The notes beneath the pieces were generated by a model that saw nothing but the letters and a program-made list of their open reading frames with translations, made no database searches and was not told the DNA's origin. Below, one piece after another: positions 50,349 through 62,017 of a stretch of DNA of 64,000 nt (its first letter is position 1; each line of letters begins with the position of its first letter). This stretch comes from Hydractinia symbiolongicarpus. Its lineage: Eukaryota > Cnidaria > Hydrozoa > Anthoathecata > Hydractiniidae. The position numbers and the translations under genes are program-made. The stretch lies in NCBI RefSeq assembly GCF_029227915.1, contig NC_079884.1, positions 24,056,001-24,120,000 of the forward strand. Reading direction: 5' to 3'.

Positions 50349-50432
50349 TTTACATTCTCTTATTATGTCTTCAGTAATATCGATTTCTCGTGTTCCCATT
50401 AAAAGTTGTTCATTTTTACAGATAATTCTCAC
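50349..50432 (-). CDS. Orphan candidate exon (28 codons)
   Basis: Between acceptor (ttgcag) and donor (GTAAGT) on minus lies a clean 28-codon frame, VRIICKNEQLLMGT..., ending IIRECK. Both splice sites are strong and phase 0. I do not recognise the protein. It may belong with the exons at 52191-52410 and 53763-54029 on the same strand, but phases do not prove this. Confidence 0.35.
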
Positions 50433-52190
50433 CTGCAACCCATGAAAAGAAAAACATACAGCTCATTTGAAACTTAGAATTAATATTTTATAGTTTTTAT
50501 TTGTTGATATTGTATGTCCTGACCAAACTTAAAATATTTTGAAGTAAATATATGTAAAATATTAAAGAGAAGCTATTGTTGGCGTTCCCAGGGCGAACAT
50601 GATAAATTTATTTTTAGCAATTCAAATTAAAACATTGACTAAATTTAGACCGTTCAAAAAGAATGAGCTTGGCAATTGTTTTGCGCATTATAAATCAGGT
50701 TATAGTTTTCAACTTGCTTACGTTGGCAAAATTTTCGAACGTAAGAACAATGCACTATGCTAAGGGTATATACATTTTAATGTATTCTGGAAATTGTGTT
50801 GCTATGGATACTTTTCTGAATACGAGGTTGCTTGTTAATTCCGTTCTTCATTTGTTTATAAAAATGTTTTTAGGTTGAAAACAAGTGTATATTTAAAGTT
50901 TTTGTTTAACGATTTTCTATAGCAACGAAAAATTTTAAAAATATCTTTTATATTAACTAGGTCAACAACTTGATAAAAATTTCTTTTATTGAAAAAAAGA
51001 CCGCTTATAATTCTTATTTGCACAACGAATAATAATCTCAGTATGAAGTAAAATTAGTTCCAGTTAAAATTTCTATGATTAATCAACTATGTTTTCTATA
51101 AAATTTGCTATACACGTATCTACAATCCCGGACTTAATTTATTGGAAAAGGGGGCCGAATTTCATAGTTCGTCCAACAAGCAGTTATAAACACTGTTTCT
51201 GCAAAAGACAAAGGCATTACGAACTTGTCAATGATCGTAAACGGACTTGGGACGGATCATAGGTTTTTTGTTTAGTTTCAAATTCTTAACCCATACTTAT
51301 TATAGCAGACGTCAGCACACCCCGTTTCCCCGAATTTTGGCACCTTAGCGGGCCGTCGTGTGGATTGTTCCGAAATGCAGACATGGCAGAAACTGCCAGT
51401 AGCGCATATTCGACGCTAATTACCTGGCCTAAACATCTCCCTAAGCGTAGCTTTTGCAGCCTACCGGCTGCAGAGTTTTGACAAGGCGATTTCATTTGGC
51501 TTCGTTCGAGAAATAGCCAAAAATCGGCCTTTCCCAATAATATTATGTCCAGGATTGTAGATGTGGAAAAATGAAATCCCAGAAATTAAATTTATTCTGC
51601 AGTTTGGGGTAGTATCCTCGTTCCCAGGGTCTCTTAGGCCCTGAGCTGTTACAGCGGAGAAAATTCACCAAAGGCTTTGGGAAAGATGTTGCCGTCGCAG
51701 CAAATTTGAGAGCAAATAGAAGCCGTTTAAAATGAGCAGATATTTTTAACATTTTTTAATTAAAGAATAATATTTATTATTTCTTGAAATATGAGACAGA
51801 TTTTACATCAGTGTTCATCATCACATCGTACTTAGTCCATCATCAATTCGTACTTAGTTCATTATCACATCCTGCTTAGCTCATAATCAAGTCGTACTTA
51901 GTTCGTTGCCAGGCTAGACTGAGAAGGATTTTATTGTATAATTTTTCTATTGAAAACATAAGAGTGTTTGCTTCATTTTGTTGTGCTTTTGTTTTGTTTG
52001 GTTTTAGTTTGAAAATTTTAATACAGTATTAAGTTGTTTCATTGATGTTCTCTGTACATTTCTCAAATATTAGGCTACTACTGCTGATCTGTCTTTGTAA
52101 AGTGCTACAGCGTGTCGTTGCTCCGATGATCCCGGCAACTTTGAATAGTAATCGAAACATTTTTAAGTTCTTCAAAACTAGCCTGTTTAC
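50433..52190. other. Non-coding stretch holding a TIR element
   Basis: Contains the CTACAATCC element (51119-51560), one half of an AACCTCG-type end near 51613, and a short repeat of 'catcacatc.tacttagt' words around 51810-51905. No gene supported. Confidence 0.4.
51119..51560. repeat. TIR element beginning CTACAATCC (about 440 bp)
   Basis: The left arm (ctacaatcccggacttaat...aaagggggccga) matches the inverted right arm (tcggcctttcccaataatat...ggattgtag) imperfectly over about 40 bp. The inside is GC-richer than the surroundings and non-coding, and open frames in it have no domain. Confidence 0.65.
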
Positions 52191-52410
52191 CTAAAAGTAG
52201 TCTTGCTTTTATCTAGCTCTACAGGTGACTGTAAAGTTCTAATGTTGTCGATAGTTATAGCTTGCTGTCGCCCCTTCATTGTCGTCTCATATGGAAGTGC
52301 AGCATAGAATAGATGTGAGGATGCTAGGGCGCAATAATTGAGGCTAGATATCGCAGTAAGTTTAAAAATGGCTTCCAATTTTAAGAGTGCGTTTTCCTCA
52401 TTGGCCAAGA
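52191..52410 (-). CDS. Orphan candidate exon (about 73 codons)
   Basis: Acceptor (agaaacccag) and donor (AG|GTAAAC) flank an open frame with the look of a helical protein: LANEENALLKLEAIFKLTAI, then LASSHLFYAALPYE, and a C-terminal ITIDNIRTLQSPVEL. Phase 1 in, phase 2 out. The product is unrecognised. It may be an internal exon of a minus-strand gene spanning 50-54 kb. Confidence 0.35.
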
Positions 52411-52549
52411 CTGGGTTTCTTGATTATTACAGGCTTCGAACCGTCACGATTTATGGTGATTCCAGTTCTCTGTCATTTCTTTTACAAAGTTAATAAAAAG
52501 ATTCAATGGGTATTTTTAAGCGATATTACACAGCTTTACATAATTTTCC

Positions 52550-52882
52550 CTACTCGTTAGCTCGTGGAAAAATCCACGGGTTCGCCCGTCCTTTTTATAC
52601 CGCATTGCGTGCGTCTCGCTACCTGCGCAGCTAAACTACCATTTACCGTGACAGACAGACAGACGGACGGACGGACAGACGTATACGGGTATTATAATAT
52701 AGATAGTCGTTAGCCCGTGGAAAATGCGCGGGTTCGCCCGTCCTTTATATTTACCCGTCACAACAAAGTGGATAAAAATATATCGCATTTGGTATTGGTG
52801 CGCATTTTAAAAATTTCGTGTTTCCGTTACGGGACGCGGCTTTCGCAGACACACAGACAGACGACGGCTATTATTAAAGAGA
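52550..52882 (-). mobile_element. Two abutting Helitron-like repeats
   Basis: Copy 1 (52550-52703) read on minus starts TCTATATTATAATACCCG and ends with hairpin CCCGTGGA..TCCACG.G followed by CTAACGAGTAG. Copy 2 (52704-52882) starts TCTCTTTAATAATAGCCG and ends in a weaker hairpin plus CTAACGACTA. Both share GGACGGGCGAACCCG just before the hairpin, and a GAC/CAGA-rich part after the 5' end. TC at the 5' end, a 3' hairpin about 10 bases from a CT-rich end, and no TIRs fit non-autonomous Helitrons. Confidence 0.6.
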
Positions 52883-53762
52883 TGATTGAAAACCTTAGCT
52901 CTATTTGGCCTGAGAGGAGGAAGGGGCGTGAGATCTCACTCACCTCCTTCCTAAGCTGTTTATTTTTTAAAAACTCTTTTTGTTATGCTGCATGGCTATA
53001 ATACTTGTCGAAATTTTAATATTTAACTATTAGACGCCTGCGTGCCAACTTTTTAGGTCCCAAACCTCTCAAAGCCCTAGATATTGTCTATTAATTACTG
53101 TAAGCTACACTTTTAGTTGCAATGAAGTCCTTATAACAGAAAAGAACGTAACGATTATCGCTAGGCTTATCCTCAGGACTTGAAACTCACAACATAAATC
53201 TTTGTTATCAAGAGGTTTGTAACCAAAAGCCGGAAAAAATCGAGTTTTATATTTCACTAAGATAGAAAGAAAGTAGCGTTTTGCACGAAATTTAATCGCT
53301 CCATCAGACTTTATCTATCATAAATAATATAATCATATTTATGAGTTCCAGGTTAAAATTTCATTAGCAGATTGTAAGTTAGACACACTTTGCATACATC
53401 AAAGAAATTCATAAACCATCTCCTCCTTAACCAGACAAATACCAGACACATCAACCGTTTCACAATCTTTTTAGATACTACAGATGTTTCAATTATATTT
53501 ATATATATTATATATATAGATATATATATCTAAACTATTGCTTTGTAATTGAATCTATTGCAATCCAATTTTTTTTCTTCACACTGTCAATAGCCTTGTC
53601 AATGACCTTGTCAATGACCTTGAACTACACCAAGATGTCTACTCTGTATCCTACATTGAGTGCAGATGGTGATGGTCAGGAAGAGAAGGGAATATTTGCT
53701 AAAATTTTCCACAAGACTGGAAAACAGCTACAATCATGAACGTCGCCATGGTACGAGAATGT

Positions 53763-54029
53763 TTATAAACAGCACCGATCGGTTATAATTCTGCAGCCAA
53801 TATGTTGCGAAAGCTCTATTTCAGTAGAATGTGTTTGTAGGTTAAGAAACGCTATAGCTTTTTCAAAAAGTCTTTCAAAAACCAGCACATCAACTGTACT
53901 TAAATTGCATTTATTTTCAAAATTAACTAACACACTAACACATTTACAAATCCGTTTAATCATATATCTAATATAGAAAGAGATGTCATAAATGCTTGGC
54001 GTGACAATCTTAAATATGTTCTCATCCTT
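53763..54029 (-). CDS. Orphan candidate terminal exon (88 aa)
   Basis: After acceptor ttttcag, a phase-0 frame of 88 codons ends in TAA at 53763. It has KDENIFKIVTPSIYDISFYI, a Lys/Cys stretch, then STVDVLVFERLFEKAIAFLN. The composition looks coding, but I do not recognise the family. If it is a last exon, the candidate exons at 50-52 kb belong to another gene. Confidence 0.35.
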   Translation of the reverse strand, partial: KDENIFKIVTPSIYDISFYIRYMIKRICKCVSVLVNFENKCNLSTVDVLVFERLFEKAIAFLNLQTHSTEIELSQHIGCRIITDRCCL

Positions 54030-54947
54030 CTGAAAAATTTTGTAGATCCCTTTTTTTAAACGTATCAATTTTCAATTCATCGACATTCTAAGGGAAGTGA
54101 GAATTATAGATAGACCATAGAAGTCGTTAGCATGTGGAATGTCAATTTCTTGCCGGTAAAAATTTTTCTACGCATTAGTATCGCGGCAGGGGTGAGAGCA
54201 AATAATTTGGCGTAACTGTTTTGCGCAGCGGCAAAATACGAAAATTAATATAGGAGGCTAGCTGGTTACCCACATGTATGTATCGCATGTCGTGTGTGTC
54301 TGTAGCACGCGTATAAAATCGCGCGAAGTCAGCAGACAAAGGGTATTATTATGAATAAAAACGCGAAAGCAATTGATCAGCAGAAAGTTGCGATTTGCGT
54401 CTGTTTTTTCTTTCCAACGTAATAACCTGATAAAATAAACACACCATATTTGCGTAAAGACGGGAAGAAAAACTTTTTCAACGTCCGTTATCTTCCGCAA
54501 ACAAACATTTACTTTCGTTTACATTAAGAAAAAGAAACTCAATTAGTAAAACAAATAAACATTGTAAATAAACACGATATTTTCTCTTATGTGAATTATC
54601 ACACGTGAAATAAAAGCCTTTTATAACGCTGGTTTCTACTACCAGTTACCCAGCTTCACGTTTTTTACCCTTTTTGCCCCTTATATGTTTTCTGGGTTCT
54701 TTTAACTTTGCATCATTATTAAAACGTATTGCAACTTACAACGCTAGAAAGATTTAGATAGCAGCAATGCAATATATGTAAAATTTTGTTTGATTTTTCA
54801 GTTTCGCGCAAAGAAACCAAGTTTTCACTTACTGGAAGAAAAATAACGCAAGCAAATGACGTATTGAGATGGTATTTAAAGCTGGGAAGTGTGATCAAGT
54901 AATAACATAAAAAAGCACGTTTAGTTTCTGAAGAAACGAAATAACAA
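54030..54947. other. Spacer, putative promoter of the 54948 gene
   Basis: No coding content supported. A degraded end of the Helitron-like family (gtcgttagcatgtggaa) lies near 54123. Confidence 0.35.
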
Positions 54948-56215
54948 ATGGACACAGGAATACTGGATATCGCCCACATGAAATCGGCGACACAAATTGA
55001 AATACCAACTTTTATGGTATGTTTGAATTTTTTTATTCTGTTATTTGTTTGGCAAGAGGAGGTTCTATTTAAAGTACCGTTCTCAATAGACCTAATTTTA
55101 AGCATTCAACATGCTGTAAGATTGTTGGCCGCTAGAAAATTAATACGCCCAAGAAGTAGTAAGAACACGGTAGTTGAATTCTTGATTTTTAAAATAAATT
55201 CTTAGAATATGGATGATGTTAAAACAAGAATTAATATATACCGTCTTAATAATTTTTTTATTTCCGGAAGGGTTTAAATATTTTGAAACTTCAAATTTCT
55301 CTAAATATTATTTCTTGTAAGAAATCATTTTTGGCAAATTTCTAGAATATTTCAACCGTGAAAAGCAAAATTTTAATCCGAGAAATTCCAAAGCAGAAAT
55401 GTTAGCTATCTTAAATTTTGAATTTGGCGCCAAATAATGGCCGATTATTTATAACGATAAATATTGATAAACTTTTGTAAAATCTTAAAATTAATTTTCG
55501 TAAAACTCAATTTTTACCACCAAACAGGATTAATTCTGTGAAAACGCAAAAATTTCGCGTTTTTTAAATTGCGAATATCTCTTCCCACGACATTTTCTAA
55601 CAATAAATTAAGGAAAAAAGATTTAAATATTAAAAGAAAGGGGCTAAGGAAACGAAGTTGGTTACTTACTGCTTCACGAACTGTGATAAAAAATAATAAA
55701 AAAAACTTTTAGATCTAGTTTAGAACCTGGGAGTAAAATGTGTATACTTTTTATATTATTATCCATTCCAAGCCATTTCTCGCCTAAACAGTTTTTTTTT
55801 GTATATACGTGGTAAAATAATGCAACAAGTATAATTTCGAATAATGTTTCTTATATTTACTTTCTTTCAGCAACATCTTGAGACGTTGACTTCTATTTGT
55901 ATCGTGAGACCACAATCTGAATGTGGAGCTTCAAATCAACCTCACATCGTTACCAATCAAGTTGGAAACACAAACGAAGATGGAGAGCACCGTAAGAAAA
56001 CTCCGCCACGCTCTCCTTTATTGTTTATACGAAAAAAAATTCGGAACTCCACGCACGGATTTTCCCTAAAACGAAGAAGTAAAGAGATGCAGCCTTCTCA
56101 GGTTAGAAGTGACCAAGACGAAGAAGAGGAAGAAGAACTCGAAACTGAAGAATATGATTACAATAGAACAACAAATTTTATTCTAACTCAAAAGTTTATT
56201 GGATGGAAAGTTTAA
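54948..56215 (+). CDS. Hypothetical protein, two exons, 137 aa
   Basis: Exon 1 54948-55016 starts at an ATG in good context (A at -3, G at +4) and ends phase 0 at GTATGT. Exon 2 55871-56215 starts after tttctttcag and ends TAA. An AATAAA signal lies about 160 bases downstream (near 56372). The protein is hydrophilic: a polar N-terminus, a basic patch (RKKIRNSTHGFSLKRRSKEM), an acidic run (DQDEEEEEELETEEYDYN) and C-terminal FIGWKV. No domain, signal peptide or membrane segment is seen. A single gene model is supported by phase and poly-A signal only; exon 1 could be wrong. Confidence 0.45.
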
Positions 56216-57402
56216 TTCTTTATAAGGTTGCCATAGAAATAAGGTTAATCGAAAATCCCATTTTATAAAGAATGTAGCTATTGTACGACAAGTACATTAA
56301 AAACCATGTCGTTAATGCGTCATCTTAACGTCAATATGTTACTTCCGCTGTGACCGTTTAATGTGAAAATAAAAATAAAAGCTAGCATCTCGACACAAAT
56401 ATCAGTTGTGTGAGTATAAAAAGATAGTGGGAGAACTACTACGAATAAAAGAAGTTAAAAAGAAAGAAAAAATTGTGTTTTGATGAAGACGTATAAAAGT
56501 TTGTTTCAAAGAAGAAAACTTCGAAATGACATTATTATGAAATTCAAACGAAAGAACGAAACGAGAAAAAGTATCCGAAGAAAGAAGCAGAAAAATGTTT
56601 TGGTTATAAAGCCAGAAATACTTATGACAGAAACGCTTATATAAATAAACAACGAGCAGATACTATACATATATATAAAAAAGTGTACTATGTCCACGAA
56701 AAATATGTAATGAATATAACTTTCTGTATCTTTATTGCAACGCCCCAGTTATCTTTTCTCCAAATTTTTCACTGAGTGTAGGCGGCAGCGTTGTTGTCCT
56801 CGTTCATTTTTTTGTTGTTATTATTGTTCTTGTTGTTGTTGTCGTTGTTATTATTGTTGTTGTTGTCGTTGTTATTATTGTTGTTGTTGTCGTTGTTGTC
56901 CTTGTTATTATTGTTGTTATTATTGTCGTTATTGTTGTTGTTGTTGCTGTTTTTCCTTGTACGCTTACACTAAAGAAGTTTCTCTCTACATTATAAATGA
57001 TTTATTACAGATCAGAAAAATATTTTGACCAATCATCTGCCTTGTTGAAAAGAAACCTCGTTCACTTATGAGAAGCAGCATATGGTGGTACTGACTCATG
57101 GAAAATAATGTCTATTTTTCTTTAGCGAAAACCATAAATAATATTACGTTCGCGTTTTTTTTTTCATGATATCTTGTCTTAAAGAGAGGTCTGGGCAATG
57201 ACCTACAAAACGTTCTTGCAATCAAAGAAAGCGCAGCTACTTAATAAATAGCGACAGATTTTCTTGAAGAATATTTTTCTCTACAATTGGAAATATGCCA
57301 TATGAACACACATCTGCTCCTAAAGAAAATCAACATTCCTAGGATGTCCATAAAAAAGAAGACAGATTACATTCTAATACCGTGTTCATTTTCAACTTCA
57401 AG
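56216..57402. other. Spacer with TTG microsatellite
   Basis: Contains the probable 3' UTR of the preceding gene and a TTG/TTA triplet array (56811-56950) that creates long Leu- and Cys-rich false frames. The promoter of the CmcI-like gene should lie in its last few hundred bases. Confidence 0.45.
56811..56950. repeat. TTG/TTA/TCG triplet microsatellite
   Basis: Triplets of TTG with TTA and TCG variants and a higher-order unit of about 33 bases (ttgttgttgtcgttgttattattg repeated) between 56840 and 56905. Confidence 0.9.
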
Positions 57403-60358
57403 ATGGCAGCAACAACACTTTCAGATAAACAAAAGGGCTTGATAACAGACACAACAAAATATTCAAACTGCAAGCTCGAAATTTACGAAGAAATTGAAAA
57501 AATGCTGACGTCAGAGAAACGATTCCAAGCTATCGATAAGAGGGAAGAGAAAAGTGTCTTTGATTCAGAATTGTTTAAAAAGGTTTCGAAAGGTAAATAC
57601 ATTGGAATTTCTCAATAGCTTCATTCTTGTTTTATTAGGCACCACAATGCAAGCCTATAACGACCTTATTTGGAAATATCACTTCAAATTTCAAACAAAT
57701 TTTCAATTCATGTCCCTGCGTAGAGTGAACGTCATTATTATTTTTCTGTTTTAAAAATAAGACCATGATCATTCTCATCCCCAGAGCTTTTTAAGATAAA
57801 TCAGCTCTGGGGTCGAGAATAGAGCATGATGCTGAGGAGGAAAGCCATTGATCACAGAGCCTACAAGTACCATACTATATATAATCATTTTTACTTTAAA
57901 TTATTCCTATCGCAGTTCAAATAAATTTAATTTAACGCCTGCGGAAAAATCTCATCTCCCTCTCGAATGAAAGATCACTAAATAGTTGTCATCAAATCAG
58001 ATTTACTCATGTTAAATCAAGCAAGCCCGATAAAAAAACCTTACGCTGTTTAAAGATGACATTTGGGAACGTTTGAAGATTACCTTCAACTTCAAGGGAG
58101 ATTCTCATTTATCTTTGCACAAATGCTTTAGATGTCTTTTTAGAGAAGAGAATATCCTATCTGCAAATACTTTAGCAGGGCCCTTACTGAAATTTTTCAA
58201 CACAGAATCCGTGGAGAAAAATTACCTCATTGGTACAAAGATTTCGGCATAAAAAAGTCAGTCAAAATGTTGCATAAAATATAGTCACTTTTTAGCGACT
58301 ACATTTTACAGACAATCTATCCCTACTAATTCTGGAAATGCTTGTTGAGTTTTATAAAATAAAAGAAATGTAATAATTTATGTAATAATTTTAACTAGAG
58401 AAAAAGCTAAATTGAAAATATTCAACATTTGTATCCACTAAAAAACAGGAAAAGCAAGAATCGCCAAAAAACTTAGTCGGGAAAAATAAAGGCGTCAGTT
58501 AAGTAAAGTTTAAGAAAAGCAAAATAAAGAATTAAGCAACCTCGTTCTCAGGGCTCTTCTACCCCTATGACATTCTTAAGAGACGGCTCCGTAATTACTA
58601 ATAAGGAGTCGTCTCGTCATAATATCATAGGCGTAGAAGAGCACTGAGGACGAGGTTGAGAACATAAGGGTTTCATTTATCGAATACCAGTCCTAGTTTA
58701 TAAATATGTTGGTTATTATTGCGCCAAATGGCGGTAGTTGTACTGGCGCAACATAGTCATGAAACTGTTGTCACCTCTTAAAACAAAAACTGTCGCATAA
58801 CAGTCGCACCACATCGCAAAACAGTCGATAACAATCGCATAACAGACAACTAAATTAACGACAGGTGCAGTAAATGCAACGTTACTAGTGTCAAATGTTA
58901 AAAATTTCATCATAGGTAAATATGCAACACGGTGGCGCGGGTTGAGTATGATGAAAGACTGCTTTGACATGGTTATTTATCAACAACTATTGTGGGAGAT
59001 TAAGCCGAAAAGCATTTTTGAAACTGGAGCTTACACAGGCGCATGCGCACTCTGGATGGCCGATACAATGAAATCTTACGGGCTTCCTATACATGTTCAT
59101 TCAATTGATATCAATCTGAGTTTAGTGGACAAGTTGGCGAATAATGATCCAAATGTTACTATTAAAGAAGGAGACGCGAAAAAGATCGGGCTAGCTTACC
59201 CAGAAGAATTTTTAAAGGTAGTTTTTAACTAAGGTTGAATTCCTAAAAAATTAATAATTTGGGCATAGGGTGACTAATATAAAACATTGATATTTCGTGT
59301 AAAAGTATTTATGTAAAGCCCTACGCCCTAGTTTAAATTCTAAACAACTTACAATGGACTGCCTTGATTTTTTTCCTTTGATTTTTTTTATAGTTTTAAT
59401 TTCTTTGAATCTTTTCTTGACTCTTTTTTTACAGTGTGGCAAAGTTGCCGACTCCAATCTTTACTGTCATAGTTCTATTCTGCCATTGCTACTAAAATTA
59501 GATATTCTCTCCCCTTTCTCTTCTTCATAACTTTTATGTTCGGTGGGGCAAATGTGCCTACTAGAATCTTTACCAATAATGCAAAAATTGAGTATTCTCT
59601 TTCCATGAACCCAAAATTTCGAAATTTTACACAACATTACATAATACATTTAGACCTGCCCTCACCCATGGATCATATCTGAGGATTGCCATGTCGATGT
59701 CATCGGTGTAATGGAACACTTTCATCAATATATGCAGAAAGGAGATTATTTCATCATAGAGGACACTTCACCCGACACGCCTTTGATCAGTGGGCAAGGT
59801 CTGTTAAATGTAGAGTACCAAATGTGGGGACAGAGAAAATTAAACTTAATGAAGAAATTTCTGAGGAAATACAGCGAGTACTATGTTGTTGATACTTATT
59901 ATACAGATTTTTACGGGTGAGACATATTTTGCTTTCTTTTATTTAAAAATCCTCAACCCCGTTTTCAGGGCATTTTGCCTTGTTGGTAAAGTTAGCCACT
60001 CCGTAATAACGGCTCAGGGGCCACAAGACCTTAGGGACAAGGTTGAAAAATCATCTTTTTATGAACTAATGAGAAGGTAATATAAATCACGGTTTGGATT
60101 CCAAAAAACAACAACAGAATTTGATGTAATATTGCACGCTTTATCATTTAAAAAATTAAAACGATGTTTCCTTATTTCGACTTCGCGTTTTTAATGCCAG
60201 CTTTTTTGTACTGTTTAGGTTGGGTTTTTTGCTTTACGCGGGAAAAGGACGCAATTTTGATAATTTTTATTTTGCTGATGTTAATAATTGTATTCATTGT
60301 TTTAATTAGATACAATGGGACATTCAATTGGGATGGTTACATCAAAAGAATAAAATAG
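57403..60358 (+). CDS. Cephalosporin-hydroxylase/CmcI-family (rhamnosyl O-methyltransferase-like) enzyme, 4 exons, 267 aa
   Basis: Exons 57403-57592, 58916-59217, 59654-59916, 60310-60358 (stop TAG), GT-AG, phases 1/0/2 closing exactly. A SAM-methyltransferase-like fold is evident: FETGAYTGACALWMAD (98-113, nucleotide-binding loop), SIDIN (126-130, acidic residue after strand 2), ISEDCHVDVIGVMEHFHQYM (172-191), GDYFIIEDTSP (194-204, metal-site Asp) and the family's terminal block TYYTDFYGYNGTFNWDGYIK. This is the whole PF04989-type domain of about 200 residues after a 60-residue N-terminal helix region. The bacterial relatives (CmcI, mycobacterial rhamnosyl O-methyltransferases) methylate or hydroxylate secondary metabolites or glycolipids; the animal substrate is unknown. 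No signal peptide. Intron 3 contains an AACCTCG fold-back. Confidence 0.9.
57770..57826. repeat. Fold-back with ATTCTC/GAGAAT ends in CmcI-like intron 1
   Basis: cattctcatccccagagct pairs with agctctggggtcgagaat around a 14-base loop. Related ends occur at 62496-62551. Confidence 0.65.
58538..58657. repeat. AACCTCG fold-back MITE (120 bp), best copy
   Basis: Starts aacctcgttctcagggctct and ends agagcactgaggacgaggtt. The pairing continues inward through cttctacccctatgacatt / aatatcataggcgtagaag, and the centre also folds (gagacggctcc / ggagtcgtctc). It lies in intron 1 of the CmcI-like gene. Confidence 0.8.
59955..60044. repeat. AACCTCG-type fold-back MITE in CmcI-like intron 3
   Basis: Starts aaccccgttttcagggc and ends tagggacaaggtt. 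The inside shares 'ataacggctcaggggccaca' with the 33966 copy. Confidence 0.6.
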
Positions 60359-60472
60359 ATTTCAGAAACATATGACGATCTTGTGATGTATTGCTTTGAT
60401 GAATGTATTTGTATATATATATTGATTTGTTAACAATTGATACAAATATATATTTAAGAAAATTCGATCTCT

Positions 60473-60756
60473 TCTCTATAATAATAGCCGTCGTCTGTCT
60501 GTCTCTGCGCGGACCCCCCGCCGCGTTAGAAAATGATGTTACGGAAACACGAATATCAAATGCGATATATTTCTGTCCACTTTGTTGCAACGGGTTAATA
60601 TAAAGGACGGGCGAACCCGTGGATTTTTGCACGTCTCTTTAATAATAGCCGTATTCCGTCTGTCTGTTTGTGCGCGAGAATAAAGTCGTGTTACGGAAAC
60701 AGGAAATGCGATAAATAAAGGACGGGCGAACCCGTGATCCACGGGCTACCGACTAG
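60473..60756 (+). mobile_element. Two tandem Helitron-like repeats (plus strand)
   Basis: Copy 3 (60473-60633) starts TCTCTATAATAATAGCCG and ends with a truncated hairpin (ggacgggcgaacccgtgga). Copy 4 begins immediately at 60634 (TCTCTTTAATAATAGCCG) and ends with hairpin and CTACCGACTAG at 60756. A further partial copy follows to about 60850. They lie just downstream of the CmcI-like stop codon. Confidence 0.6.
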
Positions 60757-60856
60757 TTTCCCATAATACCCATATACGCCTGTAAGGAAAAAGGTACCGT
60801 AAGTAGCGAGACGCACGCAATGGAGTATATAAAAAGGACGGGCGAACGATCAGTGT

Positions 60857-61881
60857 TTAAAATTTCCTAGTTTTTTTCCTGAATTTTTACTACACTATAA
60901 ATTCTTAAGCTCTTGGTTTTACTAGGGTTTTGTCATTCATGGCAAAATCAATGAGTTTTTCTGTTTCTTGTTGTGTTCACACTATTTATTTGCACAACGT
61001 GCGAAAAGAAAATGTACTTGCTTGCGCTTTTTTGTCAGCTTTTGTGCAGACCTAATTTTAAGAAATATTTCATTAAATCCTTTTGCTGTATATCTTTTCT
61101 AAACAAGTATCGAAATACTCGTGGTGACAATGGACAGAAGAATGGACTATTTGACATCAAGCTTCGTGTCATATTAAGCTTTTCTATATTATTTTTTAAA
61201 ACAAACAGGCCCTACGACACAAAATTAAAAGTGAGGGGGCTAAAATTTAGATATAGCTATAATAAACGTGGACTTTGGAAAAACATAATTTTCAGGAGGA
61301 TGGTATTTTTCAGATAAAACATTAACATATTCCTGCTCTTCCTCTTGTCAAGGTTGTTTCTCAGCAGGCAAGGATGACAAATTTGTTTTAAAAAATCTGG
61401 TAATTTTTGTATTACTAATTATCAGATTCTCTTCTCTCTTTCCTCTTCTCTCTTCTCTTTGACTGCCTTGTGTGTGTGTGTGTGGGGGGGGGGGGGGTAT
61501 AGCCCCCTTAGTCCCCCCAAAACAACAGTTTATAACGCCAAAACGTTTAGTTAGCTGCGATTTGAAGCGCACGCATTACTAAACATTACTTCCTATAATG
61601 TTATTATTGATCTAAAGTAAAAACGTCACATAACGTCTCTGGTCTCTAATAATGGCGGGACTTGAAATGGCGTTACTGTCAAGCATGACCTTGGTGAAGA
61701 ATTTTCAATTTAATAATTGTCAAGAAAGAAAATAAGGGCTGAGTACAAAGGTCGAATAACGTTTGATGGCGTAAATAAAAAACAGGCTGCATAAAATTAA
61801 AATGCTGAACTTTAATATTTTTCAAAAAAAGGCCAAACCTGGCATACGTAAATAAATGCAAAGCCTGATACTGATCTTAGT
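60857..61881. other. Spacer with TG/G tract
   Basis: No gene supported. A short basic, hydrophobic frame near 60973-61317 has no recognised domain. A (TG)n run followed by a poly-G run lies at 61468-61498. Confidence 0.4.
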
Positions 61882-62017
61882 TCTATATTATAATAACCGT
61901 ATACGTCTGTCTGTTTGTCACGCAAAATGGTAGCTTAGCTGCGCAATAGCGAGAAGCACAAAATGCGGTATAAAAAGGACGGGCGAACCCGTGGATTTTC
62001 CACGGGCTAACGAGTAG
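61882..62017 (+). mobile_element. Helitron-like repeat, complete short copy (136 bp)
   Basis: Starts TCTATATTATAATAACCG and ends GGACGGGCGAACCCG, then hairpin CCCGTGGA-ttt-TCCACGGG and CTAACGAGTAG. This is the cleanest copy, with both ends matching copy 1 at 52550-52703 in inverse orientation. Confidence 0.65.

Noticed and set aside
56735-57028. Cys/Tyr-rich and Leu-rich plus-strand ORFs resembling membrane peptides
   Set aside because: Translation of the TTG/TTA triplet array; no splice or start support.
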